NCBI GenBank assembly: GCA_004154925.1
Contig: QJNS01000746.1
Location: 225,185 to 289,184, forward strand
Length of the DNA: 64,000 bases
Reading direction: 5' to 3'
Source: Monosporascus cannonballus
Taxonomy: Eukaryota; Ascomycota; Sordariomycetes; Xylariales
The translations under genes and the position numbers were made by a program. The first letter of the stretch is position 1. Every line of letters starts with the position of its first letter. The notes below the pieces were generated by a model that worked only from the letters and a program-made list of their open reading frames with translations, was not told where the DNA came from and did no database searches. This document shows, one piece after another, positions 1 to 12,450 of the stretch.

Positions 1-990
1 CACGACGGCGGCCTTTTTATTTCGAGACGGCGGCTTATAAGTATTTATCGGCTGTCGACAGGCCAGAAAATAACGAAAAGTCGGTAAAAAAAAACCGAAA
101 ACGTCTCGGTTTTATTCGATAAGAAGCATATGTTATGCTTTTTCTATTTTCGGCAATAACTTCTTTTCGTTTTTTCATTAAAACATAACGTTTTATAACA
201 TTCTATAACGCTTTTAAGCAGGAAATTAGGACTATATATAAGTAAACAAATTTAAACTTCTAAAAATTATTCCTTTTAAAGGATTATAAATAAATTATAA
301 TTTCCTTTAATATTTTATATTTATTATAGTAAATTATATTTAAATTTATGAAAATACCTTTTAATACCGAGTTAAAAGGCCGTATATAAATAAGAATATT
401 TATTAAATATAAACTATATTATTAATCGTTTACATCAAATATTACATGTTAATATATAATTTTATAAGATTATCGAAATTGATTAAGTCCGAATATAACT
501 TTGTTAAACCTTTAAATTTATATTATATATGTATATAATTACATTTAATTTTATACAACTTTCACGAAGCTGTAAGTATTTATTTAATTAAATGTAGAAA
601 AAGTTACGTCCTAAATAAGCGATTCGTTAAAGTAATACATTATATAATTTCAAGTATATCATTTATTATTAACTGTTTTTAAACAGCTGTATTCGCGTAT
701 AACTACTGCGGTTCCAAAATTATAAAGGTTTTACTTGTAAAATTTAATATAAATATAGTATATTCATAAGATTATATGACAAAAAACCTTAATGTAAAAT
801 AATTACCAATAACACTAAGTATATAAGAATTTAAGTTTTTGGTTTAAAATGTTATATCTACAAAATTATAAATAAATACAAGCCTATGTAAATATAAAAC
901 AAAAGTAAGGTAAAGGTTTTAGCGAAACCTGTTAACTTTTATTAAGATTATATAAAACCTTTAAAATTTACTAATCTATGTTACATATCT
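1..990. other. AT-rich decayed sequence, no gene seen
   Basis: No readable coding frame was found on either strand. The first 160 bases or so are richer in CG, with several GGCGGC/GTCGG-like words, and may be the tail of a repeat that starts outside the window. The rest is RIP-type AT-rich DNA. Confidence 0.5.
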
Positions 991-1076
991 CAAGAGTTTA
1001 TATTGTAGTCTATGGATATTAGTTACTTTTTTAGTAACTAACTAATTACTGTAGTTTTAGTTACCCTCTTAACTAA
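991..1076 (-). repeat. Fragment of hAT-like MITE
   Basis: Reverse-complement match to the right half of the complete MITE at 47,467-47,660: a degraded terminus (CAAGAGTTTATA, against CAGGGTTGATA) followed by the shared TTGTAGTCTATGG and AGTAACTAACTAATTACTGTAG words. It stops where the LTR at 1,077 begins, so the LTR probably inserted into or truncated it. Confidence 0.55.
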
Positions 1077-1443
1077 TGACAACGGCTAAAACATTTAGTT
1101 TATTAACTAAATAAAATATATATACATAAAACAAATCTTAGCAAAATTATCTTAGGAATTTAAGTAATAAATAACTTAGTTACTTTTACTAATATTAAAA
1201 GTATTTCAAATAACGAAAAAATGTTAAAAATTAATATTATGTAATTAAAATTTAACAAATATATATATAGTCCATTCAGTAATTAAAACTTAATTTAATT
1301 TTTTTAAGTGCTATTAGTTTTACATGAAGTTAATTAGATCTTAACGTTAGAAAAGATCTAAATTACGTAATTTAACTTACTTGAATTTGTAGCTGTTTTT
1401 GCTATAACCGTTTCTGAAAGCCGTATCCTGTTTAGTCGTAATA
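1077..1443 (-). repeat. LTR of gypsy family A, minus strand
   Basis: Reads as the reverse complement of the 48,746-49,145 LTR. It begins with the ACGGCT end motif (RIP-modified TGTGACGGCT) and ends in AGTCGTAATA (reverse of TGTTACGACC). Between these it keeps the order of shared words, including CCGTTTCTGAAAGCCGTA just before the end. It is the left, 3' LTR of a reversed element. Confidence 0.6.
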
Positions 1444-1449
1444 CGATTT

Positions 1450-1900
1450 CCTTTCCTTTAAAATCTTTACCTTTAAAAATTTTTTATCTTGTAAATCTTA
1501 ATTTTGCTACAATAAGTCATATCGTCAACGGCAAACATTGTAATCGTCCTAACCAGAGAAAAAGTCGAAAACCTTTGGTTACTTACATTATTAAATCCGG
1601 CTTTGAAATAATGCCGTATATGCTATATTTTAAAAATAAAACAAAATGTTAAATAGTCGAAAAAAATTCATTATTTAAATAACTTTGGTATTTTATTTGC
1701 GGCGCTGGAAAATTCCTTTATAAAACAATTTAAAAATTTTAACTGGAAACTTTAATAGATAAATAAGCTAAATGAATAGAAACGTACGAAAACTAAAACT
1801 ATTATAACCGCGCAACCTGTTAATTTTTTTTGGGTTAACCTGTTTTTAAAAATTTCGATTATTAGATTCTGATTGGTAATTTTGGCGCTATTAAAAAAAT
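1450..1900 (+). pseudogene. Remnant of antisense Cys-rich ORF of gypsy family A
   Basis: It lies just inside the 3' LTR, between LTR and chromodomain, on the strand opposite to pol. Around 1,590-1,720 one frame reads SGFEIMPY followed by a lysine-rich stretch and CGAGK, interrupted by TAA/TAG codons. It lines up with GYEIMPY and later residues of the better preserved copy at 54,884-55,204. The position relative to the LTR is the same. Function unknown; see that entry. Confidence 0.45.
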
Positions 1901-2640
1901 TAAAAAATAAACTCTAGGTATTTATGAGGGCTTCAACGAGTTTTCAAATATTCTCAGAGTTTAAATGTTTTTTTATTTAATTAGATACTAGATAATTCTC
2001 TTTTTTTCGTATATCGAGAATTTTCTTTATTTTGTATATAATTTCTGTTTTTACATTTATATCGTCTTATTACGTTCGGAATTTTGAGATTATTTACTGC
2101 TAGCTTCCAAAAAACGATATAAAAAATAAAATAAAGCTTAATTTTTAGCAAACGTTCTAACAGGTAATTATATAGGTCGAAATACTTGAAATCGAGTTTT
2201 CTATTGCCTTTTTTCCTTTAAATCCTTCGTGTAACAAAATAAACTATATTCCGTTTTTCGAAAATTAATTTCTTTAACCGGTTTTAATAATAATATTTGC
2301 TTATCAAATTATGTACAAACGTTATTTTTATTTTTATTTTTAGCTACAGCCGCTTAAGAATTCCGACGTAACTATTACTTAAACGTTAATACAATGAATA
2401 TTTATATTTCTGTAAATGATAAATATGAAATTAAGCTTAATATTCGATAGATTTATTTTAAAATTTGATTTAGTTATTTTCTAATCCTCCGATGTAAATT
2501 TTGAACATATTGAATACCTTATAATTTAAGTTAATTTAGGCTTTGTAACTTGGGCAAAAATTTAAAATCAGCATATTTTTGATATCGGAAATAATTTTAA
2601 ATAATAATTTATATGTATTAAAAAAGATTAATTTTTTTGG
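1900..2640 (-). mobile_element. Reversed gypsy pol 3' end: chromodomain and integrase C-terminus
   Basis: On the minus strand, about 2,080 down to 1,900 reads IKKILDIRKKE, then HLNSENI and KLVEALIN. This is a RIP-damaged chromodomain of the form EkILdiRkk...WkGyPDSENTWEP. Upstream, at roughly 2,100-2,220, KLDFKYF-like and FGS/LEAS-like stretches resemble the integrase C-terminal segment (KLdfkyfGPy...). Chromodomains at this place target fungal Ty3/gypsy elements to H3K9-methylated chromatin. The element is not functional. Confidence 0.6.
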
Positions 2641-2920
2641 GAAAGACTTTCTATATTGATAATGTCCACAGTCTTGGCTTTTCCAGTAACCTTATGGGAA
2701 TGAAGTGCCGTAAATAAGATTGTTTCTGTTGAAATCCTAAGGCTATGGACAACCGGTATCGCATATTCAGAATTTCGCAGCATAGTGTTTTGGTTAATAG
2801 TAACTTAAGAAGTTGTCGTGGAACGATCGAGCCGTAATATTGGCAAGGGTTTATAAAGCGTTTTATACGTACTTAAGATTTACATTTGCGGTTTACCATT
2901 AAGGTTTGGTTTTAATGTTT
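2640..2920. other. GC-richer island with little RIP, unidentified
   Basis: Base composition changes abruptly: CA and TG are frequent here and rare on both sides. More than one frame is open. On the minus strand one frame runs about 70 codons without a stop, and on the plus strand one frame has two in-frame stops. I could not recognise a protein in any of them. It sits between a gypsy remnant and repeat B. It may be a unique-sequence scrap that escaped RIP because it is short or single copy. Confidence 0.4.
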
Positions 2921-2929
2921 GTTATATAA

Positions 2930-4490
2930 AGCTTAACTTTTTAATTTTGCCGAAATGCAAAATTAACAGTTCTAAAATTTATTATAATTATAAACAAATT
3001 ATATTAATTAACCTATGCGAAAATATTATAATATTATATTTTTATTTCTATATTTTTCTAATAACAGAAATTTGATAATAAAATCTATGATTTTTAAGTT
3101 TTATATCTTTTTTAAATAATAATAATTATTATATTTTTCTTTAACGCTTATATCGATATATTTTGCTTTATTATAAATGTTATAATTAATGTCGATAAAT
3201 ACTTAATTATTAAGTGTTATATTTAAAAACTTACTACTTTTTCTCTATTTATATTTTGTTTTTATACGTTATAACAGTTCAGGAAATGTTATTTTTGTTT
3301 TATAAAAGTGACCCAAGGTTTTAACGATAATTTGTATATTATTTGCTCTTTAACCCTCGAAAAAAGACGTTTTGGTTTTTAGCTATGTTTTGGCTCGGCA
3401 GCGGCCGATTAGCCCTTGGAGGCCGTCGTTTTAATATGAGGAGGCTGCGGGAAAAAACGTTTCCGTTACCTTGGCGCCTTATGTCGAAAACTCGGGTTTT
3501 TCAAAATTAAACTTTTTTTAAAATCTGGTGGTTACTGGCGAAACAATTAAAGATAAAGGAGTTGAAAAATTCTTAAGTATACCGTAAGGCGCAAAAGATA
3601 CGGCGGGATTAACGAAACTAGATAAAGAAGAACTGGAAAGCAAAGAAAAACCAAAAGAGGTTAATTAATAAATATTATTTTTTGCGGCAATTATGAGGTT
3701 TATTTCATATTTAATTTTTTTAATTTTTATTGAAATTTAGCAGTTAGTTAATGTGCATCAAAAAGTTTTAGTCATTTTAGGAATTATTGTTTTTTAGTAT
3801 ATTTAATTAAATGAAATTTTTAAAAATAAGGATCGATAAAGTTTTTAATATTTAATTTTTATATCCGTATTTAAAATGTGGATTTACATTTTAATATCGG
3901 TTAAATTATTTACGAAGCGTTTAAAACTTTTTAAACCCGTTTTATAATTTATTCTGTAAAATTAAAATAAAACTTTAATAATATTATCCGTAATATTTAT
4001 TACATAACGAATTTCCAGTTAATTTTCAGAATAAAATTAATTAAGATATTGAAGAAGTTAAAAATAATAAATACACGTTTTAATTTTTTAAAAATGGGTT
4101 TAAAGTGTAATTGTTTTTCGTAATCGAAATATTGATTAAGTTTTATGTAAAGATTTTAGTTAAAATAAATATAGTTTACCAGTTTATTTTTGGGGGATTC
4201 ACGAAAAATATACATAACTTTGGGTTTTTTAAATTAATATATTAGAAATTTAAAATTTTACGATTATAATAAAGTTTTCGATTAAAACTTTTGCGTTTTC
4301 CATATTAAATATTTTGATTTTTTATTTTGTTACATAATATTTATAAGTTTTACGTTTTCGTTTTTTCGTTCTACAGGAAATCGAAAAGCCTCTAATAAAA
4401 TATAATGTTCGAAAGGTGAATTCTTTTTTAGCAAGTTTATTTTCGTTTCCGAATATTGACGTAAGGTGAGAAGTTTTAGCGGTTTTCTTC

Positions 4491-4548
<58 letters not shown>

Positions 4549-4552
4549 GTAT

Positions 4553-4603
<51 letters not shown>

Positions 4604-6056
4604 TTATTACTATTATTTTTATTACTTTGTATTTCGGATATATACCGTTTTATCGAATTAACGTGAAAGGAATGGAAATATGGCTGTTTTAAAGTAATAT
4701 TTAATAATAAACAGTAATATATTTAACTTATACCTTCTCGAAATTTCGGATATTCGTATAACTTTTAATATTTTGGGTTTTAAATTGCGTAAATTGGTTA
4801 CAGATATCATTAAAAAAATTATTTTCGAAACGTTTTTAAGATATGTTTTGCGATATAATATGAATAACTTAATAAAGGATTATTTTACATAATTATTTAA
4901 ATCGTGATATAATAAAATATTTAATACAGAACATATTTTAAATTAAATTTAGATAAATAAACCGATAAATTTTTAAAAAGTTCCGAAACTTATTTAAAAG
5001 AAAAACGAAGCTATAGCTTTTTCTTTTAATTAAGTAATTTAGGCTTTAATTATATATTTTTTAGTTCATTTAAGAGCAAAATTATTACGAATTGTTCTAT
5101 TTCACCGAAGTTTGTAAATTATAAAATTTCACTAAATGAAATATGTCATGGTTTTAATTAAATTTAAATGGTTGTTAAATATAACGCGACGTAAATTTCC
5201 GCCATTAAGTTTTTCTGAATTTTCCCTCAACGTTTATGATTATAAAATGATATATTTTATAATAACCTCAGATCAAAATAAGCGAAAATTAAATATAATA
5301 AATTTATCTCGCAAGCAAATCAAAATAAAAAGAATCAATCCAAGGATAAAAATTGAAAATAAAAAACGAAAATAACTTGTATTGATAAAAATAAATATAT
5401 AAGTTAAATTACGTAAATTACATATTTAAAGCATTAAGTGTTAATGTTTGAAACCAAATTCATTTTATATTAGTTAACATTTTAAGTTATTTATACAGCA
5501 GGCAGCATGATAGTTTGTATATTTTACTAACCCTTTTAAGAAAAGTTATATATTTAAAAAAAGTTGTTTATTATATATTATCTATTTATTACAGAAATAA
5601 AATTTCTAATTACTGACGAAATAAAGGTTCTTCCTAATATAATAAACCGAAATATATAATTTTTGGCAATTTATTATATTTACGTTTTAGAATAAATCGT
5701 TTTCGAAAATATACCGAAAATGCTTAACTAGCCGGTTATTTTTAATTTTCTTTATAATTCCGTAATAATTCTTCCTGATTTTTTTATCGTTAATATAACT
5801 TTCGACACAACGGATTTTAAAATCGATATTTAAATTAATTTTCATTTTTATAATATATTTTAACTTCCCAGAATATCATCCAAAGTAAATTTCCACTCTT
5901 TGAATTTCCTGTATATCTGCAGGGTTCATTATAAAAAAACAGGATAAAATGTTAAATATATAATTAACTTCATCTAAGATATACCGAACGTTTAAAAATC
6001 GAGAAACATAAATAAACACTAGTATAATCGTTATGTATTTTAACGAAATTTATAAA
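2930..6056 (-). mobile_element. Repeat family B, copy 1 (degenerate, probably LTR retroelement)
   Basis: Collinear by eye with 38,200-42,340, with internal deletion. Shared landmarks are the ATAACAGTTCAGGAAATGTTA block (3,270), the GTTACTGGCGAAACA block (3,531), the TAAAATATAATGTTCGAAAG block (4,398), the ACGTTTTTAAGATATGTTTT block (4,830) and the CGAAAATATACCGAAAATG block (5,703). In copy 2 the element continues into a minus-strand reverse transcriptase, so copy 1 is read as the 3' part of the same element. Oddly, 3,531-3,668 holds a plus-strand frame of 46 codons with one internal TAA (VTGETIKDKGVEKFLSIP...) whose origin I do not know. It ends at the LTR scrap at 6,057. Confidence 0.45.
4494..4604. 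repeat. (TTA)n followed by (ATTT)n microsatellite
   Basis: About 54 bases of perfect TTA/TAT repeats (to 4,548) run directly into about 55 bases of ATTT repeats. It lies inside repeat B copy 1. Copy 2 has only a short, impure TTATTA stretch at the matching place (about 39,550). The Ile/Leu/Tyr-rich open frame across it is a product of the repeat, not a gene. Confidence 0.95.
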
Positions 6057-6230
6057 TGTGACGGCTATGTGTTTAATTATTAAACCTAAGTTATACGGGT
6101 TTATATTAGCAGAAATTTCGTATAAATATAAACAGTAAAATATTTATAGTTACGTTTTGTAATATACCAAAAATTTTACGTAATAAAATTATACTACAAA
6201 CTAATGCTAACGTATCATATAAGCTTACCT
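6057..6230 (-). repeat. Truncated LTR of gypsy family A, minus strand
   Basis: Starts with TGTGACGGCT, the reverse of the LTR 3' end AGCCGTCACA seen at 10,790 and 55,700. It continues with TTAATTATTAAACCTAAG and a CGGGTTTATATTAGCAGAAAT stretch matching other LTRs. The match fades near 6,230, where the Fot1-like element begins. Confidence 0.6.
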
Positions 6231-6299
6231 GATGATTTTTTGGCACATTTTAAACTTTTAACTTCAATTGTTTATTGCTTAATACCTATAACATGGAAC

Positions 6300-7440
6300 G
6301 GTTTACAGAAAAAGCAAAAATAAACCTAGCCGTTTAAGTTAAGACGAAACCCGAAACTTAGTTATACGATATTTAGTTCTATATATGAAATCCCCTATTT
6401 TATTTTACATAAACGATATACCGGCAAATCCTCCAAAGCCGATATTATTTTAAAATCGCGAAAATTAACGCCGACGGAAAAGAAATCAATTATCGACCGA
6501 ATCCTTAACCTAGATACGTAAATGTTTTTTGTCCGGCTTTAAAATATTAAAGATATAGCGAATTTACTGCTGGCCCAGCGCGTTGCGATATACGTCGGGG
6601 TTAACTGGGCGTCGAACTTTGTTAAACGATAAGAAAAACTTAAAGCGCGTTTAAATCGAAAAATCAATTATTAACGTGTATTATGCGAAAATACAGAAAC
6701 ATTTCGCAAATAATTTAAGTTTATTCTTGTTATTTTCGTAGAATACGGTATTGCAAAAAAAGATGTTTATAATTTCGACGAAACTCGATTTTTAATATGG
6801 TTTTTTATCATAATAAGTATAATAATTACAAATATTAAAAGAACGTAAAAAACCCAAATAGACTTAATAGGGGTATTGGGAATAAGTTATAATTATTTAG
6901 GTTATTAATTCCTAAAGTTAAGTTTTATTTTTATTTATTATTTTAGCAAGATAAATCAACTATAATTTCTGGTATCGAAAATACTAATTATTACCTCATT
7001 TAAGGTTAGGTATAAATTATAATAATTAAATTACGAACGAACTAAGTTTAAAATAAGCCTGATATTTCGATAAACATATTTAAACGTGTGCGAAAAAATC
7101 GAAACGTTTTTTTATTCTCGACGGTTACGAAAACCATTATTTAATAAAATTCCAAAAATATTATACAAATAACGGCATTATTACGCTTTATATATTTATC
7201 TATTTTTTTTAGTGGTTTTAACCTTTCGACGTATTCAAATTTTCCGTTTTAAAATGCCTTTATTCGTTTTATACCGAAAATTTAACATAACGTTATTATA
7301 CTTATATCGCGAAAAAAATTGCCGGTTTTTACAATGCCTTTAAAGTTGTTATAACATCCAATAATATTAAATCCGGATTTATAAAAACCGGGCTTAATTT
7401 ATTTGATCTTAATAATACTTTTTCAGACTTAGAAATTTTT
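6300..7440 (+). pseudogene. Fot1/pogo-type transposase, RIP-degraded
   Basis: Translating across stops and shifts recovers the family order. An HTH/CENP-B-like N-terminal part reads SRKLTPTEKKSIIDRILNLD and then ANLLLAQR (6,555 on), followed by NWASNFVKR, NYQRVLCENTE and YNFDETRF near 6,790. Further along are FYSRRL-like and ITLYI segments and PFDVFKF, and the end reads KSGFIKTGLNLFD (about 7,380). Family members read ANLLLAQRG, NWPSNFV, YNFDETGF, LQPLDVGCF and AGFRGAGLVPFDP. This is the DDE transposase of Fot1-like elements (Tc1/mariner-pogo group), which cut and paste at TA sites. Many stops make it dead. No terminal inverted repeats were identified. It lies between an LTR scrap and a gypsy protease/RT fragment. 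Confidence 0.8.
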
Positions 7441-7464
7441 TAGCCATATTTATATTAGCTGTTT

Positions 7465-10400
7465 TACCTATCAGGATACGATAAATACATTATTACCTAA
7501 AAGGATAAAATAGAAAAAATATGTATTAAAAATATGACATGGAATTATCATTATTAAAGTAAAATTTAAGTAATTAAATAACGATATAAAGTAATAGCCC
7601 TAAAAGTCAGAATATTTGGTTAATATGTTGCCATAATATTATCGATACGAACAGTTATTGAGAAAAAAACTTAATACGAAATTATCAGAATATAGCAAAT
7701 AGGATTACGAAATAATCCTTTAAAAAAGTGTATCTAATAAGGTTTTACTTTATTTATGACCTTAGCGGAAGCGAATTACGCGTTTTTAAAAGATACCTAG
7801 AAAATCGGTTATAAAAAGGATGGATTCGAATTTCGAAATTATTTATAAAGTACCACATATTTTTCGTACCTAAGAAACATGGCAAATTACAGCTTATAGT
7901 CGATTATCGTTAATTAAATGATATCATAATTAAGGATCGAATATTATTACCTTTAATTATTAAAATAGAAAACCGATTTTACGGAGTAAAATAATTTAGA
8001 GTATTTAATTTTAAAGAAAAACATAGTTTTAGTAAGTTTGAAAAAGGATGCGAAAAAAAAAACTTTTAAGAAGAAATATGGTTTATTTAAGCATTTGCCT
8101 ATATCAATAGACTTTACGAACGTATTAACAGCCTTGTAACGAATAATAAATTATATATTACGAAAGTACTTAGACTTTTTTGTCATATATTACCTTGATG
8201 ATATTTTTATTTATTGGAAAACAAGAAAAACATATCTAATATGTGTTTACAAGGTTTTTTGAGCGTTATAACATGCCAGATTGCTGGTTAATACGGAAAA
8301 AAGTTAATTCCATAATTTAAAAAAATGGAATATTTGGCATATATTATTATTTTAGGATAAATTAAAATAAACTTCTAGAAAATCTCTGCAATTACAGAAT
8401 GGCAGACGTGAATTACCAGTTAACAAGATATAAGCATTTTTTGGATTTATTAATTACTATAGGAAGTTTATCCAGAATTTTAGTAAAATCGTGATATCTT
8501 TAATCAACTTTACCAAAAAAGGAAAAGAACTTAAATGAATATTGCAAACAGACAAAACGTTCTAGGAAATCAAGGATGCGATTATTAATAAGATAGTATT
8601 AATTATGTATAATTTATTATGTTCCGTTAAATGAAAAAACGATATTTCGGATTACGCGTTAAATGTAATACTTAAATAGCAAAATAATTAACGTAAATTA
8701 TATTTTATACTATTCTTTTCATATAAGTTAAAAAAAACTGCATTTAATTACTTTTTTCGGACAAAAAACTTATGTTTATTATTATGGCTTTTCGAAAATT
8801 TAGGTATTTCTTTAAAGGAGATTTTTATGTTAAGATTTATACGGATTATCAAAGTTTTATAGTTTTATTACGACCAGAGAGTTTACGAAATGATAAGTAT
8901 AATACGTAAAAGAAATGGCGAATTTCGATTTCGTTATATCCATGAAAAGGGTTTGGAAAACGGCAACGCGGATATTTTAAGTAAACGATTAAATTTCGAA
9001 AAAAGTTAGTGAAAATTAGACATACCATTTTTGACATTACTTTAAACAAATATTTATATATACGTCAAGTTATCTTAATATGGATAGTATTATATATTAT
9101 ATACCGAAAAGAATAAAAGTATCACAATAGTTTATAAAAGAACCGAAAAACTTACCTAAGTTATGCAATTTAGCAGATTTTTGAATAGATTTAATGTATT
9201 ATATATACGAATATTAATTACATGAATATTTAGGGATTTAGAAAAGTTTAAAACTATTTTCATATATATATTATTTTCTTAAAATAAAAATAATAATTTA
9301 AACAGTATAACAACATAGAGTCTTTGTAATAAGGAAAAAATATAACTGTATAAGCTTTACGGAAAGTTATAACTATTATTAATCTTAGAAAAATTACAGG
9401 GTTTGGTTATTATAGATTTCATTACCAAATTTCCTTTAGCGGAAAATCCAGTAATCGAAATATATAACGATAGTATTTTCGTAGTTATTAACAGATTTAC
9501 GAAGGATTTTGATTTTTTGCCTTATTAAAAAGATATTAATACTAATTAAATAGCATATAATTTTAAAATATTATTTTTACTACGTACCCAGTAGTGTAGA
9601 AAATTATTGCTAATAAAGAAAATACTTTTATTTACCAGTTTTAAAAGAATTTTATGATACAAATTAATTTACAATATAAATGTTTCACGTGTTTGAACTT
9701 TAATTTGATAAATAAATAAAACAGTTAAATTAATCATTAAATACGTTTTTAACATATTATATTAATTGTGAACGAAATTGCTAAAATAGAAAATAACTTG
9801 TTAATAAATTCAATGGTCATAATAATTATTATAAAAGTATTAATTAGAATGACTTTGATAAACTCAAATTTTGGTTTTATATCAAGGGTTTATAAAAATG
9901 TATATGGTGGACTTATTACCGCAAAAATAATATTTACATGAAAGTAATCTAACTACTTCATTTAAAAATTAAAACCAAAATTAACATTTGCAAGGAACTA
10001 AAACAGTAATTTTATAATATAAAAAAACTTTTAAAACAAATGGTTGATTTTATTACAAAAACTATTTGAATCAAAAAACCAATAAGAAATTCCATTTTCA
10101 ATATGTCGGTTTATATAAAATCCTTAAGAAAATCTTAGAAAATAATTATTAATCAAAAGCTTTACTCAAAGTTAATTTTTTTTAATTCTTTATGGTTTTT
10201 TTACAGCAAATTCTGTTAAAAATTATATATAACGAAATAATAAAAGGTAGGAAACATATTTTAAACAAAGTTAAAAAATTTCGATAGTAAAAAATTAAAT
10301 TTACTTAATATTTAATGAAATGAAAAAAGTACCTGGATTCCGAAAATATTTAGGAATCTGTAAAAAAATCTTATAAATACTTAACGCCTATTAAAAGCTG

Positions 10401-10790
10401 TTACCGATAACGCTGGGTTTGCCGATAATAAGTCCTTAATTAAGGTGCGTGGAAATAAATTAATTAAGAGAATTAGCAAAAGGTACGGTTAGGGCAATTT
10501 CGGCATCAAGATCTAAGTAAATTTATATAAAACCAATCGTATCTAATGGAATTAAATTTGCGATAATTTCCAAATCTAATGGAAACCCAATTATGTAAGA
10601 TATATACGTTCGTTATTTTTATAACTTAAATAGTACCAACTTATAGTAATATTTCGTTACTCAAAACGTCTTTAATATTACGAAACGTAACTAATTATTA
10701 TATCCGTTGTTTAAAATCCCACAATATTTCTGCTAACATAAACTCATACGACTTAGGTTTAACAGTTGGTAAATCAGCCTAGCCGTCACA
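7465..10790 (+). mobile_element. Forward gypsy family A pol fragment with 3' LTR
   Basis: Collinear with 51,640-55,700. It starts between protease and reverse transcriptase. The RT frame reads NYAFLKDT-like, FEFRNY and FFVPKKHGKLQL, then a VDYR motif (7,900) and an intact YLDD catalytic box at 8,191-8,202. RNase H (DYALNV) lies near 8,650 and a KGLENGNADILSKRLNF tail near 8,950. Integrase reads IDFITKFPLAENPV (9,415 on) and VVINRFTK, and the chromodomain ends in YLDSENI (10,330-10,365). Gag and protease are missing, replaced by the Fot1-like element upstream. The antisense Cys-rich ORF of other copies is absent between chromodomain and LTR. Heavily RIP-mutated and not functional. Confidence 0.8.
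10440..10790 (+). repeat. 3' LTR of gypsy family A (start uncertain)
   Basis: The right half is clear: GATATATACGTTCGTTATTT, then ATTACGAAACGTAACTAATT, TCTGCTAACATAAACTCATA and the terminal AGCCGTCACA at 10,790, as in the LTR at 55,293-55,700. The left third is divergent and the TGTTACGACC start was not found. Confidence 0.65.
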
Positions 10791-10859
10791 CGATATGTTA
10801 TTTTTGGCGAAAAGTTTGATAAAATAAAGATTTTAGTATTAAAAAGATATTACCAAATA

Positions 10860-11030
10860 TTAAGTCTAATTCATATTAATAATTATTTATCAAGAAGCTA
10901 TTTTCAAAAACCTAGCAGTCTTTTGTTTATTTACATTTTATCTTTACAAACTATAACGTTCTGGAAAACGTTACCTTCGTCTTAAAGAAGTGACGGAAAG
11001 GCTCAACGGTTTTTGCATATTAAGAAAATT
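10860..11030 (-). repeat. Short fragment of repeat B
   Basis: Contains AACGTTCTGGAAAACGTT and AAAGAAGTGACGGAAAGG, the less mutated version of the left-end block of repeat B at 3,270 and 38,370, in the same orientation. The flanking ATTATTTATCAAGAAGCTAT stretch recurs in reverse at 30,330-30,440. It sits exactly between a gypsy 3' LTR and a truncated reversed gypsy element. Confidence 0.45.
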
Positions 11031-11884
11031 TATATTATTGCCGTATCGTTTTGAATTTCTATTTTTATTTTAAAGGTTTGTTAAAGCTTTAAATATCTAT
11101 ATGATTAATATTTATATATATAGCGTATTCAGTTTATTTCATTTTTCTTCCAAACCTGTAGTTTCTTCAAAATTCTAGTTTTTGGTAAATTATTTGTCTA
11201 TTTTTTGAATTTCTCATACGTGTAGTATAGAGTAACCCATGTTAATATTATTTATCGTAGACAGAAATATTTTTCTAATGTAAATATTTATATAGTAAAT
11301 CTTAATTAATTTTTTTCCAAGTTCAATCGTTTACTTAAGGTATCGGTTTTACCGTTTTTAAGCCATTTTTCTGGATAACAACGAAATCGAAATTTGGCTT
11401 TTTTTGTATATCGTAATTATGGTTGCATAAGGTTTTTAACCGTAAGAAAACGGGTAAGATTTTAATAATTCGTATAAATCTTAATTTAATGGAAATTTCT
11501 TTTAAAAAGGTGGTTAAATTTTAAAAAGCTACAATAATAGCTAAAATTATTTAAAAAGAAACGTGATTAAGGTTTGTTTTTTCTAATATATATATATATA
11601 TATAACATAATAAGGTAAAGTTTGCTTTAATTATTTCGTTATCCGATTATTAAGTTTAACGTATAATCCGAAATATTGGTTTTTAATTTAACGGGGCCTA
11701 ATAAATCGTATATAATTAATATTGGTTTGTTAATTACCGTATTTTTAATTTTCTAGGTCCCTTTTGCCGGATATAGCGTTTAGTTTTTTTTTTGGTAAAA
11801 TTAATTAAGGATATAATTTTGTTCAAATACCGAATAAACGTTTTATAATAATTAGCCATCTCCCTAAAAGAGACGTAACAATAT

Positions 11885-12450
11885 AAATAAAATTGGATAA
11901 AATAATAGATTGCTAGCTTAATTCTTTGGCTTCACTAAACCCGTTGCTGTCTTAGCTCTTATCTACGTCGATTCTTGTCCGAGTTTTGGAGGGTCTATGC
12001 CGTCCGGAGCAGCCGGGCAAACTAGCGCTTGTAATCGTCTAGGTTGATTCGTGCCAAAATCTGAATGTCGGAATTCTGAAGCTCGTTATTATTGTTCGTT
12101 TATTATCCATATGTCGTGATATTCGACATTTTTTAATATTAATGTAATTACCTTTCCAGTGTCGCCAACAGTTTTTCCATAATTTCTATGTTGTTTGGTA
12201 TTAGTTTTTATCAAGATCAATTCTCGTTATTTTCTTAAATTAAATCGTATCCGAAAATTCAAAACTAAAATCGACTTTTTTAAGATCAAAATTCTAAGTC
12301 GATTAAAATGTTGACCGTTTTCGATTACTTAATAACTTTGTAAAATTTAATTACCGTAAACCAGACGGTTTCGTTAAATATTTAACTAAAATGGATTACC
12401 GGTATTAAATATACGAAATTTGGCAACATAATTATATAATTATGGCAATT
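11885..12450 (-). repeat. Repeat D, copy 1, inside the RT/RNase H region
   Basis: Matches 23,890-24,420 (same strand) and part of 19,090-19,440 (opposite strand). Shared words are TCTTGTCCGAGTTTTGGA, AGCCGGGCAAA, GTAATCGTCTAGG and AAACGGTTTCGTT. On the minus strand one frame reads CPAAPDGIDPPKLGQEST and later KTATGLVKPKN. Two copies preserve much of this frame, so it was probably once coding. I do not recognise the protein. A gag-like or host-derived origin is possible. Confidence 0.5.

Noticed and set aside
4466..4666. 66-codon plus-strand frame rich in Ile, Leu, Tyr
   Set aside because: It is the translation of the (TTA)n/(ATTT)n microsatellite.
5136..5375. 79-codon plus-strand frame
   Set aside because: It lies within repeat B copy 1, has no recognisable motif, and its counterpart in copy 2 is not open.
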